DNA of 5,547 nt from positions 1 to 5,547 of the forward strand of contig JAMFRX010000140.1 in NCBI GenBank assembly GCA_026224995.1, read 5' to 3'. Positions within the stretch are counted from its first letter, which is position 1, and every line of letters starts with the position of its first letter. This document shows positions 1 to 5,547 of this stretch, in pieces. The DNA comes from Puia dinghuensis (GTDB lineage: Bacteria; Bacteroidota; Bacteroidia; Chitinophagales; Chitinophagaceae). Position numbers and translations under genes: made by a program. Below the pieces are notes generated by a model. The model saw nothing but the letters and a program-made list of their open reading frames with translations, had not been told where the DNA came from and ran no database searches.

Positions 1-105
1 ACCAACGCTTATTATATCACCCTCGAAAACGCCGACTCATCCATGACGCTCCGCTCCAGCGGTTCCGATGCCTGGGATGTATATACCAAAAAAACAAAAG
101 AATAA
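1..105 (+). CDS. 3' end of an unidentified protein gene (partial)
   Basis: Frame 1 is open from the window edge to a TAA at 103-105 and gives 34 residues ending in DAWDVYTKKTKE. The peptide alternates hydrophobic and polar residues (AYYITLENADSSMTL...), as in a C-terminal beta-strand region. The reading frame is credible because a strong intrinsic terminator follows its stop by about 50 bp on the same strand, as expected for the last gene of a transcription unit. The 5' part lies outside the window. The fragment is too short to assign a family. A C-terminal beta domain of a secreted enzyme or surface protein would fit the neighbourhood, but that is a guess from context only. Confidence 0.7.
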   Translation, partial: TNAYYITLENADSSMTLRSSGSDAWDVYTKKTKE

Positions 106-154
106 CCCCCGCGCCGTTGCTCACCACGCACACCAGTACACCATCCTATACCAA

Positions 155-184
155 GGCCCCGCGTATTCGCGGGGCCATTTTTTT
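155..184 (+). terminator. Rho-independent terminator
   Basis: A perfect 9-bp GC-rich stem (GGCCCCGCG at 155-163 pairing with CGCGGGGCC at 168-176) closes a TATT tetraloop. It is followed by A and then seven T residues (178-184). It lies about 50 bp after the stop of the partial plus-strand gene and would end that transcript, isolating it from the regulator gene that starts near 363. On the minus strand the stem lacks a following T tract, so it reads as one-directional. Confidence 0.93.
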
Positions 185-333
185 CCTCTTTCTGAGGATT
201 TTGCTCCACAAAATTTCCTCATTTCCACACCCAAACCTCCTCTCCTCCGTTTAAAATCAACTGGACCATAATTTGCAATCTATAAAACGGCTTTTAATAG
301 GATATTGGATTTTAGCAACGGCCTGGATTTTTA

Positions 334-365
334 TCTGGGCTTCTTTTTTTTTATAGATATATTTG
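334..365 (+). promoter_or_regulatory. Putative Bacteroidota-type promoter of the DUF6377 regulator gene
   Basis: TATATTTG at 358-365 matches the Bacteroidota -7 consensus TAnnTTTG exactly. TCTG at 334-337, 20 bp upstream, matches three of four bases of the TTTG -33 element. A run of nine T residues (344-352) sits between them. The octamer ends on the TTG that is the most upstream usable start codon of the regulator ORF. If this promoter is real, transcription would begin after that TTG and the true start would have to be downstream, for example GTG at 390. The surrounding non-coding stretch (185-333) is AT-rich with a pyrimidine-rich part, and I see no other clear site in it. Confidence 0.5.
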
Positions 366-2012
366 AGCACCAAAATCGACTATCTAAACGTGCTCAGCCG
401 GATACTGCTCCTCACTTCAACCTTGTCATTTTTCCTGACCGCCCGCTGCCAGGATAATACCGAGCTCACCAGGCTTAACCAGGCCATAGAAGCCTCCGCC
501 AAATACGATTCCGCGAAATACAGATCCATCCAGCATTTAAGGACCGCCCTTACAGCGACTGAAAAAAGCGATCTGCCCGCCCTCTTCAATGGCTACCTGA
601 GCCTTTACGAAGAATATAAAGTCTTCAATTACGATTCCGCCTTCGCCTACGCTCGTCTGCTCCAGGCAACCGCATTGCAGTTAGGAGATCCTGTACGCGC
701 AACTTACGCCCGGCTGAAGCTCGGCTTCTGCCTGCTCTCCTCCGGCATGTTCAAAGAGACCCTGGACTCGCTCAACGAGATCAGCGTCCGCGGCGCACCG
801 GACAGCCTGCAGGCGGAATACTATTCCCTGATGGGCAGGTACTACTATGATTTGGGGGATTTCGACAACGACAACTACAATACACCCGACTATAGCCGCA
901 AGGGTAACGCCTATATGGACTCCGCCCTGCAGCTCTATCCGCCGGGCTCCTTCAATTATTCTTATTATACCGGCCTGTTGAACATCAAATCCGGCAAGCG
1001 GATGCAGGCCCTCACCGGATTCAAAAAGCTGCTCAGCCGGCCGGACCTCACCCTGCACCAGCTGGCGGTCACCACCTCTACACTAAGCGATATCTATATC
1101 TTTAATGGCCAGCCCGACAGCGCCATCGTTTTGCTCATCACAGCGGCCATAGCCGATATCCAGACCTCGACAAAAGAAACGGCGGCGATCTTCAATCTCG
1201 CGCAATTACTCTACAAAAAAGGAGATGTCCGCAATGCCTCCTCCTATATCGAAACGGCTATCCACAATGCCGTCTTCTACGGCGCCCGCCAACGAAAAGT
1301 ACAGGTCAGCGCCATCCTACCCCTTATCGAAGGCGAAAAGGTCAGCCGGGTGGAAGAGCAGAAGACCATCTTCGTCACCTGGTCCATTATCGCTACCTTC
1401 CTGCTCCTGGTAGTCATCGTACTGGCCATCACCGTCTTCCGGCAGGTCAACCGCCTTAAAGTGGCCCAGCGCATCATCACGGAAGCCCATATCAAGGAGC
1501 AAGCCATCAATCAGCGCCTGCTGGACACCAATAGTAAGCTCTCGGAAGCCAATAAGATAAAAGAGGAATACATCGGCTACTTCTTCAACGCCGACTCGGA
1601 ATCCTTCGCCCGGATCGAAAAGTTCAAGCGATCCCTCGAACAAAAGATCGCCTACCGCAAGTGGGACGATATCATCGCGCTGGTCAACAGCACCAATCTA
1701 AAAAAGGAAAGGGAAGAGCTCCTCCGGAATTTCGACAAGGTCTTCCTGAAGCTGTTCCTCGATTTCATCCAGCGGTTCAATGACCTCTTCCCCGAAGAAG
1801 ATAAGATCCAGCTTAAAGAACAGGAATTCCTAAACACAGACCTCCGAATTTTCGCCCTCATCCGCATGGGCATCCATGAGAACGAAAAAATAGCCAGCAT
1901 CCTGGAATATTCCGTCAACACGATCAATACGTACAAGACCCGCATCAAGAACAAGTCGACCGTCCCCAACGAGGAATTCGAACAACGGATCATGGAGATA
2001 AAAACGGTGTAA
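363..2012 (+). CDS. DUF6377-type transmembrane regulator (TPR-like sensor, coiled coil, LuxR-like HTH)
   Basis: A 549-residue protein if started at TTG 363. GTG 390 (residue 10) is the alternative, and an in-frame TAG at 354-356 blocks further extension. No Shine-Dalgarno sequence is visible. Residues about 10-30 form a hydrophobic signal sequence (LSRILLLTSTLSFFLTARC). Residues 31-335 are alpha-helical and TPR-like, and are expected to be periplasmic. A single membrane helix lies at about 336-358 (WSIIATFLLLVVIVLAITVF). It is followed by a charged coiled coil (about 360-402, ending EANKIKEEYIGYFF) and a cytoplasmic domain with the DUF6377 pattern (FDKVFLKLF..F...FNDLFPEED, LNTDLRIFALIRMGI). 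The last part (about 491-532, LRIFALIRMGI...KIASILEYSVNTINTYK) resembles a LuxR/GerE-type helix-turn-helix. Family members commonly sit beside susCD genes, and a role as local sensor-regulator of this locus is inferred. No histidine-kinase or receiver domain is visible. The stop lies 2 bp from the stop of the convergent gene. Confidence 0.88.
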   Translation: MSTKIDYLNVLSRILLLTSTLSFFLTARCQDNTELTRLNQAIEASAKYDSAKYRSIQHLRTALTATEKSDLPALFNGYLSLYEEYKVFNYDSAFAYARLLQATALQLGDPVRATYARLKLGFCLLSSGMFKETLDSLNEISVRGAPDSLQAEYYSLMGRYYYDLGDFDNDNYNTPDYSRKGNAYMDSALQLYPPGSFNYSYYTGLLNIKSGKRMQALTGFKKLLSRPDLTLHQLAVTTSTLSDIYIFNGQPDSAIVLLITAAIADIQTSTKETAAIFNLAQLLYKKGDVRNASSYIETAIHNAVFYGARQRKVQVSAILPLIEGEKVSRVEEQKTIFVTWSIIATFLLLVVIVLAITVFRQVNRLKVAQRIITEAHIKEQAINQRLLDTNSKLSEANKIKEEYIGYFFNADSESFARIEKFKRSLEQKIAYRKWDDIIALVNSTNLKKEREELLRNFDKVFLKLFLDFIQRFNDLFPEEDKIQLKEQEFLNTDLRIFALIRMGIHENEKIASILEYSVNTINTYKTRIKNKSTVPNEEFEQRIMEIKTV

Positions 2013-2014
2013 GA

Positions 2015-2569
2015 CTATTTATCCCGCTCAAGGTTAGCTATAAAATTGGTCTCCCATGTCTTGCCCCCATCATCAGAATACGCCTGTTCAAACCGGTGCG
2101 AATCGGCCTTAATTTCAGACCAGGTGCCTCTGACCAAAACGGTCCTGCCATTATACACCTCCTGGCTATATACCTCCCCCCGCCCGTTTTTGAATTCCCC
2201 TATCTCAGGCGCCCCAAGAACTCCCGATGCACTGCTGGCAAATGTCTGACTCCACTGGTGGGACCCGGGGTTGTATAAGAACAGCGTAGTGCCTTCAAAA
2301 TGCCCGTCCGCGCCGTCGGCTTCTATTTCCTCCAGATTGCCCCGGCCATCCCAGATCGTTCGGACAACGACAGTACCTTCCATTTTTACCCAGGCAGTCG
2401 AACCGCTTAGCGGGTGCGGCAATCGTTGAATATGCGTCTTCCATTTGCCAAAATGGAAATCGAAATCATGCTGACCGTCGCGCCCTGCGGGAGCTTGCTG
2501 GGCATGCCCGTAATGAGCTACAAGGGTCAGTAGAATACTGGCCATCCAAATTTTCCTAAGCTGTTTCAT
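2015..2569 (-). CDS. Small secreted DUF1579-like protein
   Basis: A 184-residue protein with an N-terminal signal peptide (MKQLRKIW then a hydrophobic core SILLTLVAHYGHA, likely cleaved before QQ). The mature part begins with HDFDFHFGKWK (residues 34-44), continues with WDGRGNLEEIE (about 73-83), FLYNPGSHQWSQTF (about 97-110) and GEFKNGRGEVYSQ (about 124-136), and ends with YSDDGGKTWETNFI (164-177). This is the pattern of small DUF1579-like proteins, probably a lipocalin-like beta-barrel; the family name is given from memory. Start choice: ATG 2569 puts the signal peptide at the N terminus. A GTG at 2599 overlaps the upstream TGA by four bases (GTGA) and would add ten residues (MNAWLKTTLN). 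The gene follows the GH97 gene by 26 bp, so the two are probably cotranscribed. No catalytic motif is evident, and the function is unknown. Confidence 0.85.
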   Translation of the reverse strand: MKQLRKIWMASILLTLVAHYGHAQQAPAGRDGQHDFDFHFGKWKTHIQRLPHPLSGSTAWVKMEGTVVVRTIWDGRGNLEEIEADGADGHFEGTTLFLYNPGSHQWSQTFASSASGVLGAPEIGEFKNGRGEVYSQEVYNGRTVLVRGTWSEIKADSHRFEQAYSDDGGKTWETNFIANLERDK

Positions 2570-2595
2570 ATTTAAGGTTGTTTTTAGCCAGGCAT

Positions 2596-4695
2596 TCACA
2601 ACGCCACAATACTCACCGCCGCCCCGCCGCCCGGCGCCAGCTTCACCACCAGTTTCGATTGACTATCCACCGTCAGCGTCTCGATCGCATACGACTCCGG
2701 ATTCTGTTTCCAGTCGGCGCCCGCCCCATCCTTATAAACAACAGCCTTATATTTCCTTCCCTTGTCCAGGAATGATAGCGCCACATTCATGGTCCTCGCG
2801 TTCTCGTCCGTAATAGCGCCCAGATACCAGTTGGCCGCCCCCTTCTCCTTCCGCGCGATCGTCAGGTAATCGCCGGGCTCGGCTTCCAGCACCTTCGTAT
2901 CGTCCCAATCCACCGGCACGTCCCGGATGAACTGAAAGGCATCGGAATGCGCTTCATAATTTTCCGGCAGATCGGCCGCCATCTGCAAAGGACTGTACAT
3001 CGTCACGTAGAGGGCCAGCTGCTTAGCCAGGGTGGTATGCACCTGCCGGCCCGGCACGCTGGAATAGCCGCGAATCCTGAAGATGCCAGGCGTATAATCC
3101 ATCGGGCCGCCCATCAGCCGGGTAAACGGCAGGATCGTCTCATGGTCCGGGGCATTCCCATCGGCGAAAGCATTGTATTCATTCCCCCTCGCCGCCTCGC
3201 AGGCCATCCAGTTCGGATAGGTCCGCTGCAGTCCCGTAGGCCGTACCGGCTCATGCGCATCCAGCATCACGTGATACTGCGCCGCCTTCTCCGCTACCCG
3301 AATATAATGATTTACCATCCACTGCCCGTCATGATGCTCGCCCCGCGGGATGATCTTGCCGACATAGCCCGTTTTTACGGCCCCATAGCCCCACGCCGTC
3401 ATGAACCGGAAGGCCGTATCCATTTGCCGGTCGTAGTTGGTCGCGGAACCCGAAGTCTCATTGTGCATGATCAGCTTTACCCCATGGCCTGCCGCATAGG
3501 CCGTAATGGCCCTGATATCGAAATCGGGATAGGGCGTCACAAAATCGAAGACATTCTCCTTCCAGTTACCAAACCAGTCTTCCCAACCCACATTCCAACC
3601 TTCTACCAGCACTCCGCCTATGTGGTTCCTGGCCGCAAAGTCTATATAGCGTTCGACATTCTTTGTATTGGCGCTGTGATGGCCGCTGGGGATAAGCCCG
3701 CCCGAAGCGGAAAGGCTGTCCGCATAATCGGAATAGCTCCAGGTTCCCTTGCCCGTCTGCATCTCCCACCATATCCCGACGAATTTCATCGGATGGATCC
3801 AGTCCGTGGTGGCAAGCTTCGATGGTTCATTCAAATTCAGCACTAGCTTCGAGCTCAGGATATCCGCCGCCTTGTCGCTCACGATGATCGTCCTCCAGGG
3901 CGTAGAAAAGGGAGCATGCACATACGCTTTGTTGCCGACAGCGTCGGGAACCAGCCGGGCCGAAAGCGTCAGAGTGGCCGCATCCATATGCAGCTGCATG
4001 GCGGGATAGTTCACCAGCGCCGCCTCATGAATATTGATATACAGCCCATCCGCGCTCTTCATCATCAATGGCGTCTGCACGGCATACCTGTCCGGCGCCA
4101 CCCTCACGGCAATAGCCGTCGAAGAAGCCACCAGCGCCGCATTGTCGATCGCGCTCAGCGCGGAAGTGGTATAAGGATACTCATTCGTATCGTAGTCCCC
4201 GGGGATCCAGAAGGTCTTATGATCTCCGGCCATCCGGAACTGGGTCAGCTCGTCGGACACCACAAAGTACCGCAGCCCATCCTGGCGCGGGAAGACATAC
4301 CGGAACCCTACCCCATCGGTAAAAATTCGAAAGACGATATCCAGCAGCTTTCCGGATGCCGCCTCCTGTAAATGAACGGTCATCTCAACATACTTGTCCC
4401 GGATCTCCCGGGTCTCCCCCCACACCGGCTGCCATACCGTATCCGTGGACTTCCGCTCGACGCCGCGCACCTGGAAACCTCTGTAAAAAGTGCTGTCCTC
4501 CGCTAAGGTAAACCCTAGCCGCGAAGACAGGACAACAGGCTTACCGCCGTAGTCTACGGAATAATTGGGACTCCCATCCCTGTCGAGAGAAAAATTAAGC
4601 TGAACTTTTCCCAACGAAGCGGTCTGGTTTTGTTGGGCGCGAAGCGTGTAAGAAAAGCAAAATAAGCAAGAGCAAGCAATGAACTTCTGAAGCAT
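2596..4695 (-). CDS. GH97 alpha-glucosidase, SusB-like, inverting type
   Basis: A 699-residue secreted or periplasmic glycoside hydrolase of family 97, close to the 738 residues of Bacteroides SusB. It should cleave alpha-glucosidic bonds in starch-derived oligosaccharides to give glucose. ATG 4695 is chosen because it opens a signal peptide (MLQKFIACSCLFCFSYTLRA, cleaved before QQ). The longer frame to 4857 would run through the promoter and hairpin. An N-terminal beta-sandwich (about 21-295) precedes the catalytic barrel (about 300-575) and a C-terminal beta domain ending SIVAL. The motifs HNETSGS (E413), AHEPVRPTG (E482) and CEAARGNEY (E500, E506) have spacings of 69, 18 and 6, the same as SusB E439/E508/E526/E532. 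By analogy E482 is the general base, E506 the general acid, and E413 and E500 are calcium ligands. EYPY (E172) may be the fourth ligand. GYVGKI stands where retaining GH97 enzymes carry the nucleophile Asp. The gene lies downstream of a susD-like gene. Specificity within alpha-glucans is not resolved. Confidence 0.95.
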   Translation of the reverse strand: MLQKFIACSCLFCFSYTLRAQQNQTASLGKVQLNFSLDRDGSPNYSVDYGGKPVVLSSRLGFTLAEDSTFYRGFQVRGVERKSTDTVWQPVWGETREIRDKYVEMTVHLQEAASGKLLDIVFRIFTDGVGFRYVFPRQDGLRYFVVSDELTQFRMAGDHKTFWIPGDYDTNEYPYTTSALSAIDNAALVASSTAIAVRVAPDRYAVQTPLMMKSADGLYINIHEAALVNYPAMQLHMDAATLTLSARLVPDAVGNKAYVHAPFSTPWRTIIVSDKAADILSSKLVLNLNEPSKLATTDWIHPMKFVGIWWEMQTGKGTWSYSDYADSLSASGGLIPSGHHSANTKNVERYIDFAARNHIGGVLVEGWNVGWEDWFGNWKENVFDFVTPYPDFDIRAITAYAAGHGVKLIMHNETSGSATNYDRQMDTAFRFMTAWGYGAVKTGYVGKIIPRGEHHDGQWMVNHYIRVAEKAAQYHVMLDAHEPVRPTGLQRTYPNWMACEAARGNEYNAFADGNAPDHETILPFTRLMGGPMDYTPGIFRIRGYSSVPGRQVHTTLAKQLALYVTMYSPLQMAADLPENYEAHSDAFQFIRDVPVDWDDTKVLEAEPGDYLTIARKEKGAANWYLGAITDENARTMNVALSFLDKGRKYKAVVYKDGAGADWKQNPESYAIETLTVDSQSKLVVKLAPGGGAAVSIVAL

Positions 4696-4757
4696 ATGAT
4701 CCAGTTTTGAATGGATACGGCCCGCGCAGCCCCACTGCCCGAACGGATCGTATGTGT

Positions 4758-4765
4758 CAAATATA
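4758..4765 (-). promoter_or_regulatory. Putative -7 promoter element of the GH97 gene
   Basis: On the minus strand this reads TATATTTG, an exact match to the Bacteroidota TAnnTTTG consensus and the same octamer as the one before the regulator gene. Transcription would start near 4750, leaving a leader of about 55 nt before ATG 4695. No TTTG -33 element is seen at the usual 19-21 bp distance. That position is occupied by the C-rich arm of the inverted repeat, so the promoter may be weak or need an activator. Confidence 0.5.
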
Positions 4766-4776
4766 CATATTGTAGT

Positions 4777-4816
4777 AAAAAAGTGGGGGAAAACTTGGTC
4801 TATTTCGTTTTCCCCC
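4777..4816 (-). terminator. Inverted repeat with T tract: probable terminator or attenuator after susD-like gene
   Basis: A perfect 10-bp inverted repeat (GGGGGAAAAC at 4785-4794 and GTTTTCCCCC at 4807-4816) with a 12-nt loop. In the minus-strand direction the stem is followed by AC and then six T residues (4782-4777), the arrangement of an intrinsic terminator, 47 bp after the stop of the susD-like gene. The half of the stem nearest the loop is A-T pairs, so it is weaker than the hairpin at 155-184. The arms are centred 22 bp apart, about two helical turns, so an operator for a dimeric regulator of the GH97 promoter is a real alternative reading. Confidence 0.6.
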
Positions 4817-4862
4817 TGTTTGAATGGTCGGTGACGCGAGTCAGCAACGGCTTTCACCAGTT

Positions 4863-5547
4863 CTAATATCCCGGGTTCTGCTGGTTAGCTATTTTACTAT
4901 TTGCATTGATCTCCTGCAAGGGAATAGGCCATGCATAGGACTTGTCCGGGAAAGTCAACGGCCCGGCATTGTCCGCCCCATAGAACGCCGCCTCCGATGC
5001 CCCCAAATGCCAGCGGCAGACATCCATCCACCAATGTCCCTCATTGAACAGCTCCGCCCATCTTTCATAATAGAGCGGGTTGTTGCCCAGCACCGGATCA
5101 CCGGCTGCCGCGGCAGCAGTAGGCGCCGTCAGGCTGGCATAATCCACCGCCGAAGGCGCGTTCACCGCATACCCATAGGCCCGGCGCTTCACCTTGTTCA
5201 GGTATTCCAGGCCATCCACGTTGTCGCTGGTATTGATACAGGCCTCCGCATACAGCAGGTACACATCGGCTAACCGTAACAGATAGATATTCGCCCCGTC
5301 GGCCTGGCCGCCAGGAACACTGTTGACATTGCTGAAGATGGGCGCATACTTCCGGAAGCTCCACGAATAGACATTCGCATTTATCGCTCCCGAAGGCCTG
5401 GACACGGGGATCCAGCCGGACGTGGGATACGTGCCCGGCACCCAGGTCGATGACGGCGAATTGATCGCACTATCCACCCAGGGCTGCAGACAATTCACGA
5501 ACAACCGCGGATCGGCCGTCTGATTGGCCCTCACTGCCAGGGATGCC
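4863..5547 (-). CDS. RagB/SusD-family outer-membrane nutrient-binding protein, C-terminal part (partial)
   Basis: The minus-strand frame is open from the right window edge to a TAG at 4863-4865 and gives 227 residues. A GTG at 5532-5534 lies within this frame but is not the start, since codons continue upstream of it to the edge. SusD signatures are clear: DPRLF (12-16), FRKYAPIF (64-71), NIYLLRLADVYLLYAEAC (86-103, the conserved TPR helix pair), LEYLNKVKRRAYG (113-125), ERWAELFNEGHWWMDVCRW (161-179) and the C-terminal YAWPIPLQEINAN...NPGY (204-227). The family consists of surface lipoproteins that cap a SusC TonB-dependent transporter and bind a glycan; the lipobox and susC should lie beyond the window. 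An alanine run (144-148) sits in a variable loop. The GH97 gene follows on the same strand after 167 bp. Confidence 0.95.
   Translation of the reverse strand, partial: ASLAVRANQTADPRLFVNCLQPWVDSAINSPSSTWVPGTYPTSGWIPVSRPSGAINANVYSWSFRKYAPIFSNVNSVPGGQADGANIYLLRLADVYLLYAEACINTSDNVDGLEYLNKVKRRAYGYAVNAPSAVDYASLTAPTAAAAAGDPVLGNNPLYYERWAELFNEGHWWMDVCRWHLGASEAAFYGADNAGPLTFPDKSYAWPIPLQEINANSKIANQQNPGY

Noticed and set aside
68..271. A plus-strand 67-codon open frame running through the terminator at 155-184.
   Set aside because: It overlaps the end of the frame-1 gene, crosses a strong terminator hairpin, and has low-complexity Pro/Leu-rich content.
681..1058. A 125-codon minus-strand open frame inside the regulator gene.
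   Set aside because: It is antisense to the TPR-like region of a well-supported gene, and its Val/Ile/Glu/Gly-rich translation looks like a shadow frame.
1997..2023. A 6-bp inverted repeat (GATAAA...TTTATC) spanning the convergent stops, considered as a bidirectional terminator.
   Set aside because: The stem is short and A-T rich with a 15-nt loop and no proper T tract on either side, so it is unlikely to be stable.
2947..3846. A 299-codon open frame on the plus strand inside the GH97 gene.
   Set aside because: It lies entirely antisense to a convincing GH97 coding sequence. Its translation is rich in Arg, His, Ile and Pro with no recognisable domain, as expected for an antisense frame of GC-rich coding DNA.
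3916..4371. A 151-codon plus-strand open frame antisense to the N-terminal half of the GH97 gene.
   Set aside because: It has the same antisense composition (His/Arg/Ile-rich), no signal peptide or motif, and no promoter.
4696..4857. A 54-residue N-terminal extension of the GH97 protein.
   Set aside because: It would place the signal peptide in the interior of the protein and run through the hairpin and the TATATTTG element. The extension has no family similarity that I recognise.
4824..5273. A 149-codon plus-strand open frame across the susD-GH97 intergenic region.
   Set aside because: Most of it is antisense to clear SusD coding sequence, and the protein has no recognisable features.

Overview
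The window looks like part of a carbohydrate-utilisation locus from a Bacteroidota bacterium. The codon usage and moderately high GC content suggest a Chitinophaga-like relative, but that genus-level placement is inference. The evidence for Bacteroidota is a RagB/SusD-family nutrient-binding protein, a SusB-like GH97 alpha-glucosidase, a DUF6377-type membrane regulator, promoter octamers of the TAnnTTTG type, and no clear Shine-Dalgarno sequences.

Layout from left to right. Positions 1-105 hold the last 34 codons of an unidentified plus-strand gene, followed by a textbook intrinsic terminator (155-184). After about 150 bp of non-coding DNA comes a putative promoter (334-365) and a plus-strand gene (363-2012). 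That gene encodes a signal-peptide/TPR-like/single-TM/coiled-coil/LuxR-like-HTH regulator of the DUF6377 type. It meets the next gene tail to tail with only 2 bp between the stop codons. The minus strand then carries, in transcription order (right to left), the C-terminal part of a SusD-like lipoprotein (4863-5547, cut by the window edge), a 167-bp intergenic region, a GH97 glucosidase (4695-2596), and a small secreted DUF1579-like protein (2569-2015).

The SusD-like protein would bind a glycan at the cell surface together with a SusC partner outside the window. The GH97 enzyme has the glutamate set of the inverting SusB subgroup and would release glucose from alpha-glucan oligosaccharides in the periplasm. 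The membrane regulator on the opposite strand is a candidate local sensor. The role of the small secreted protein is unknown.

The most notable non-coding structure is the susD-GH97 intergenic region. It combines a perfect 10-bp inverted repeat followed by a T6 tract (terminator-like in the transcription direction) with a TATATTTG promoter octamer about 20 bp further downstream. The GH97 gene may therefore be uncoupled from, or attenuated relative to, the susCD transcript. I found no CRISPR array, tRNA, rRNA or insertion sequence, and no clear evidence of a wholly new system.
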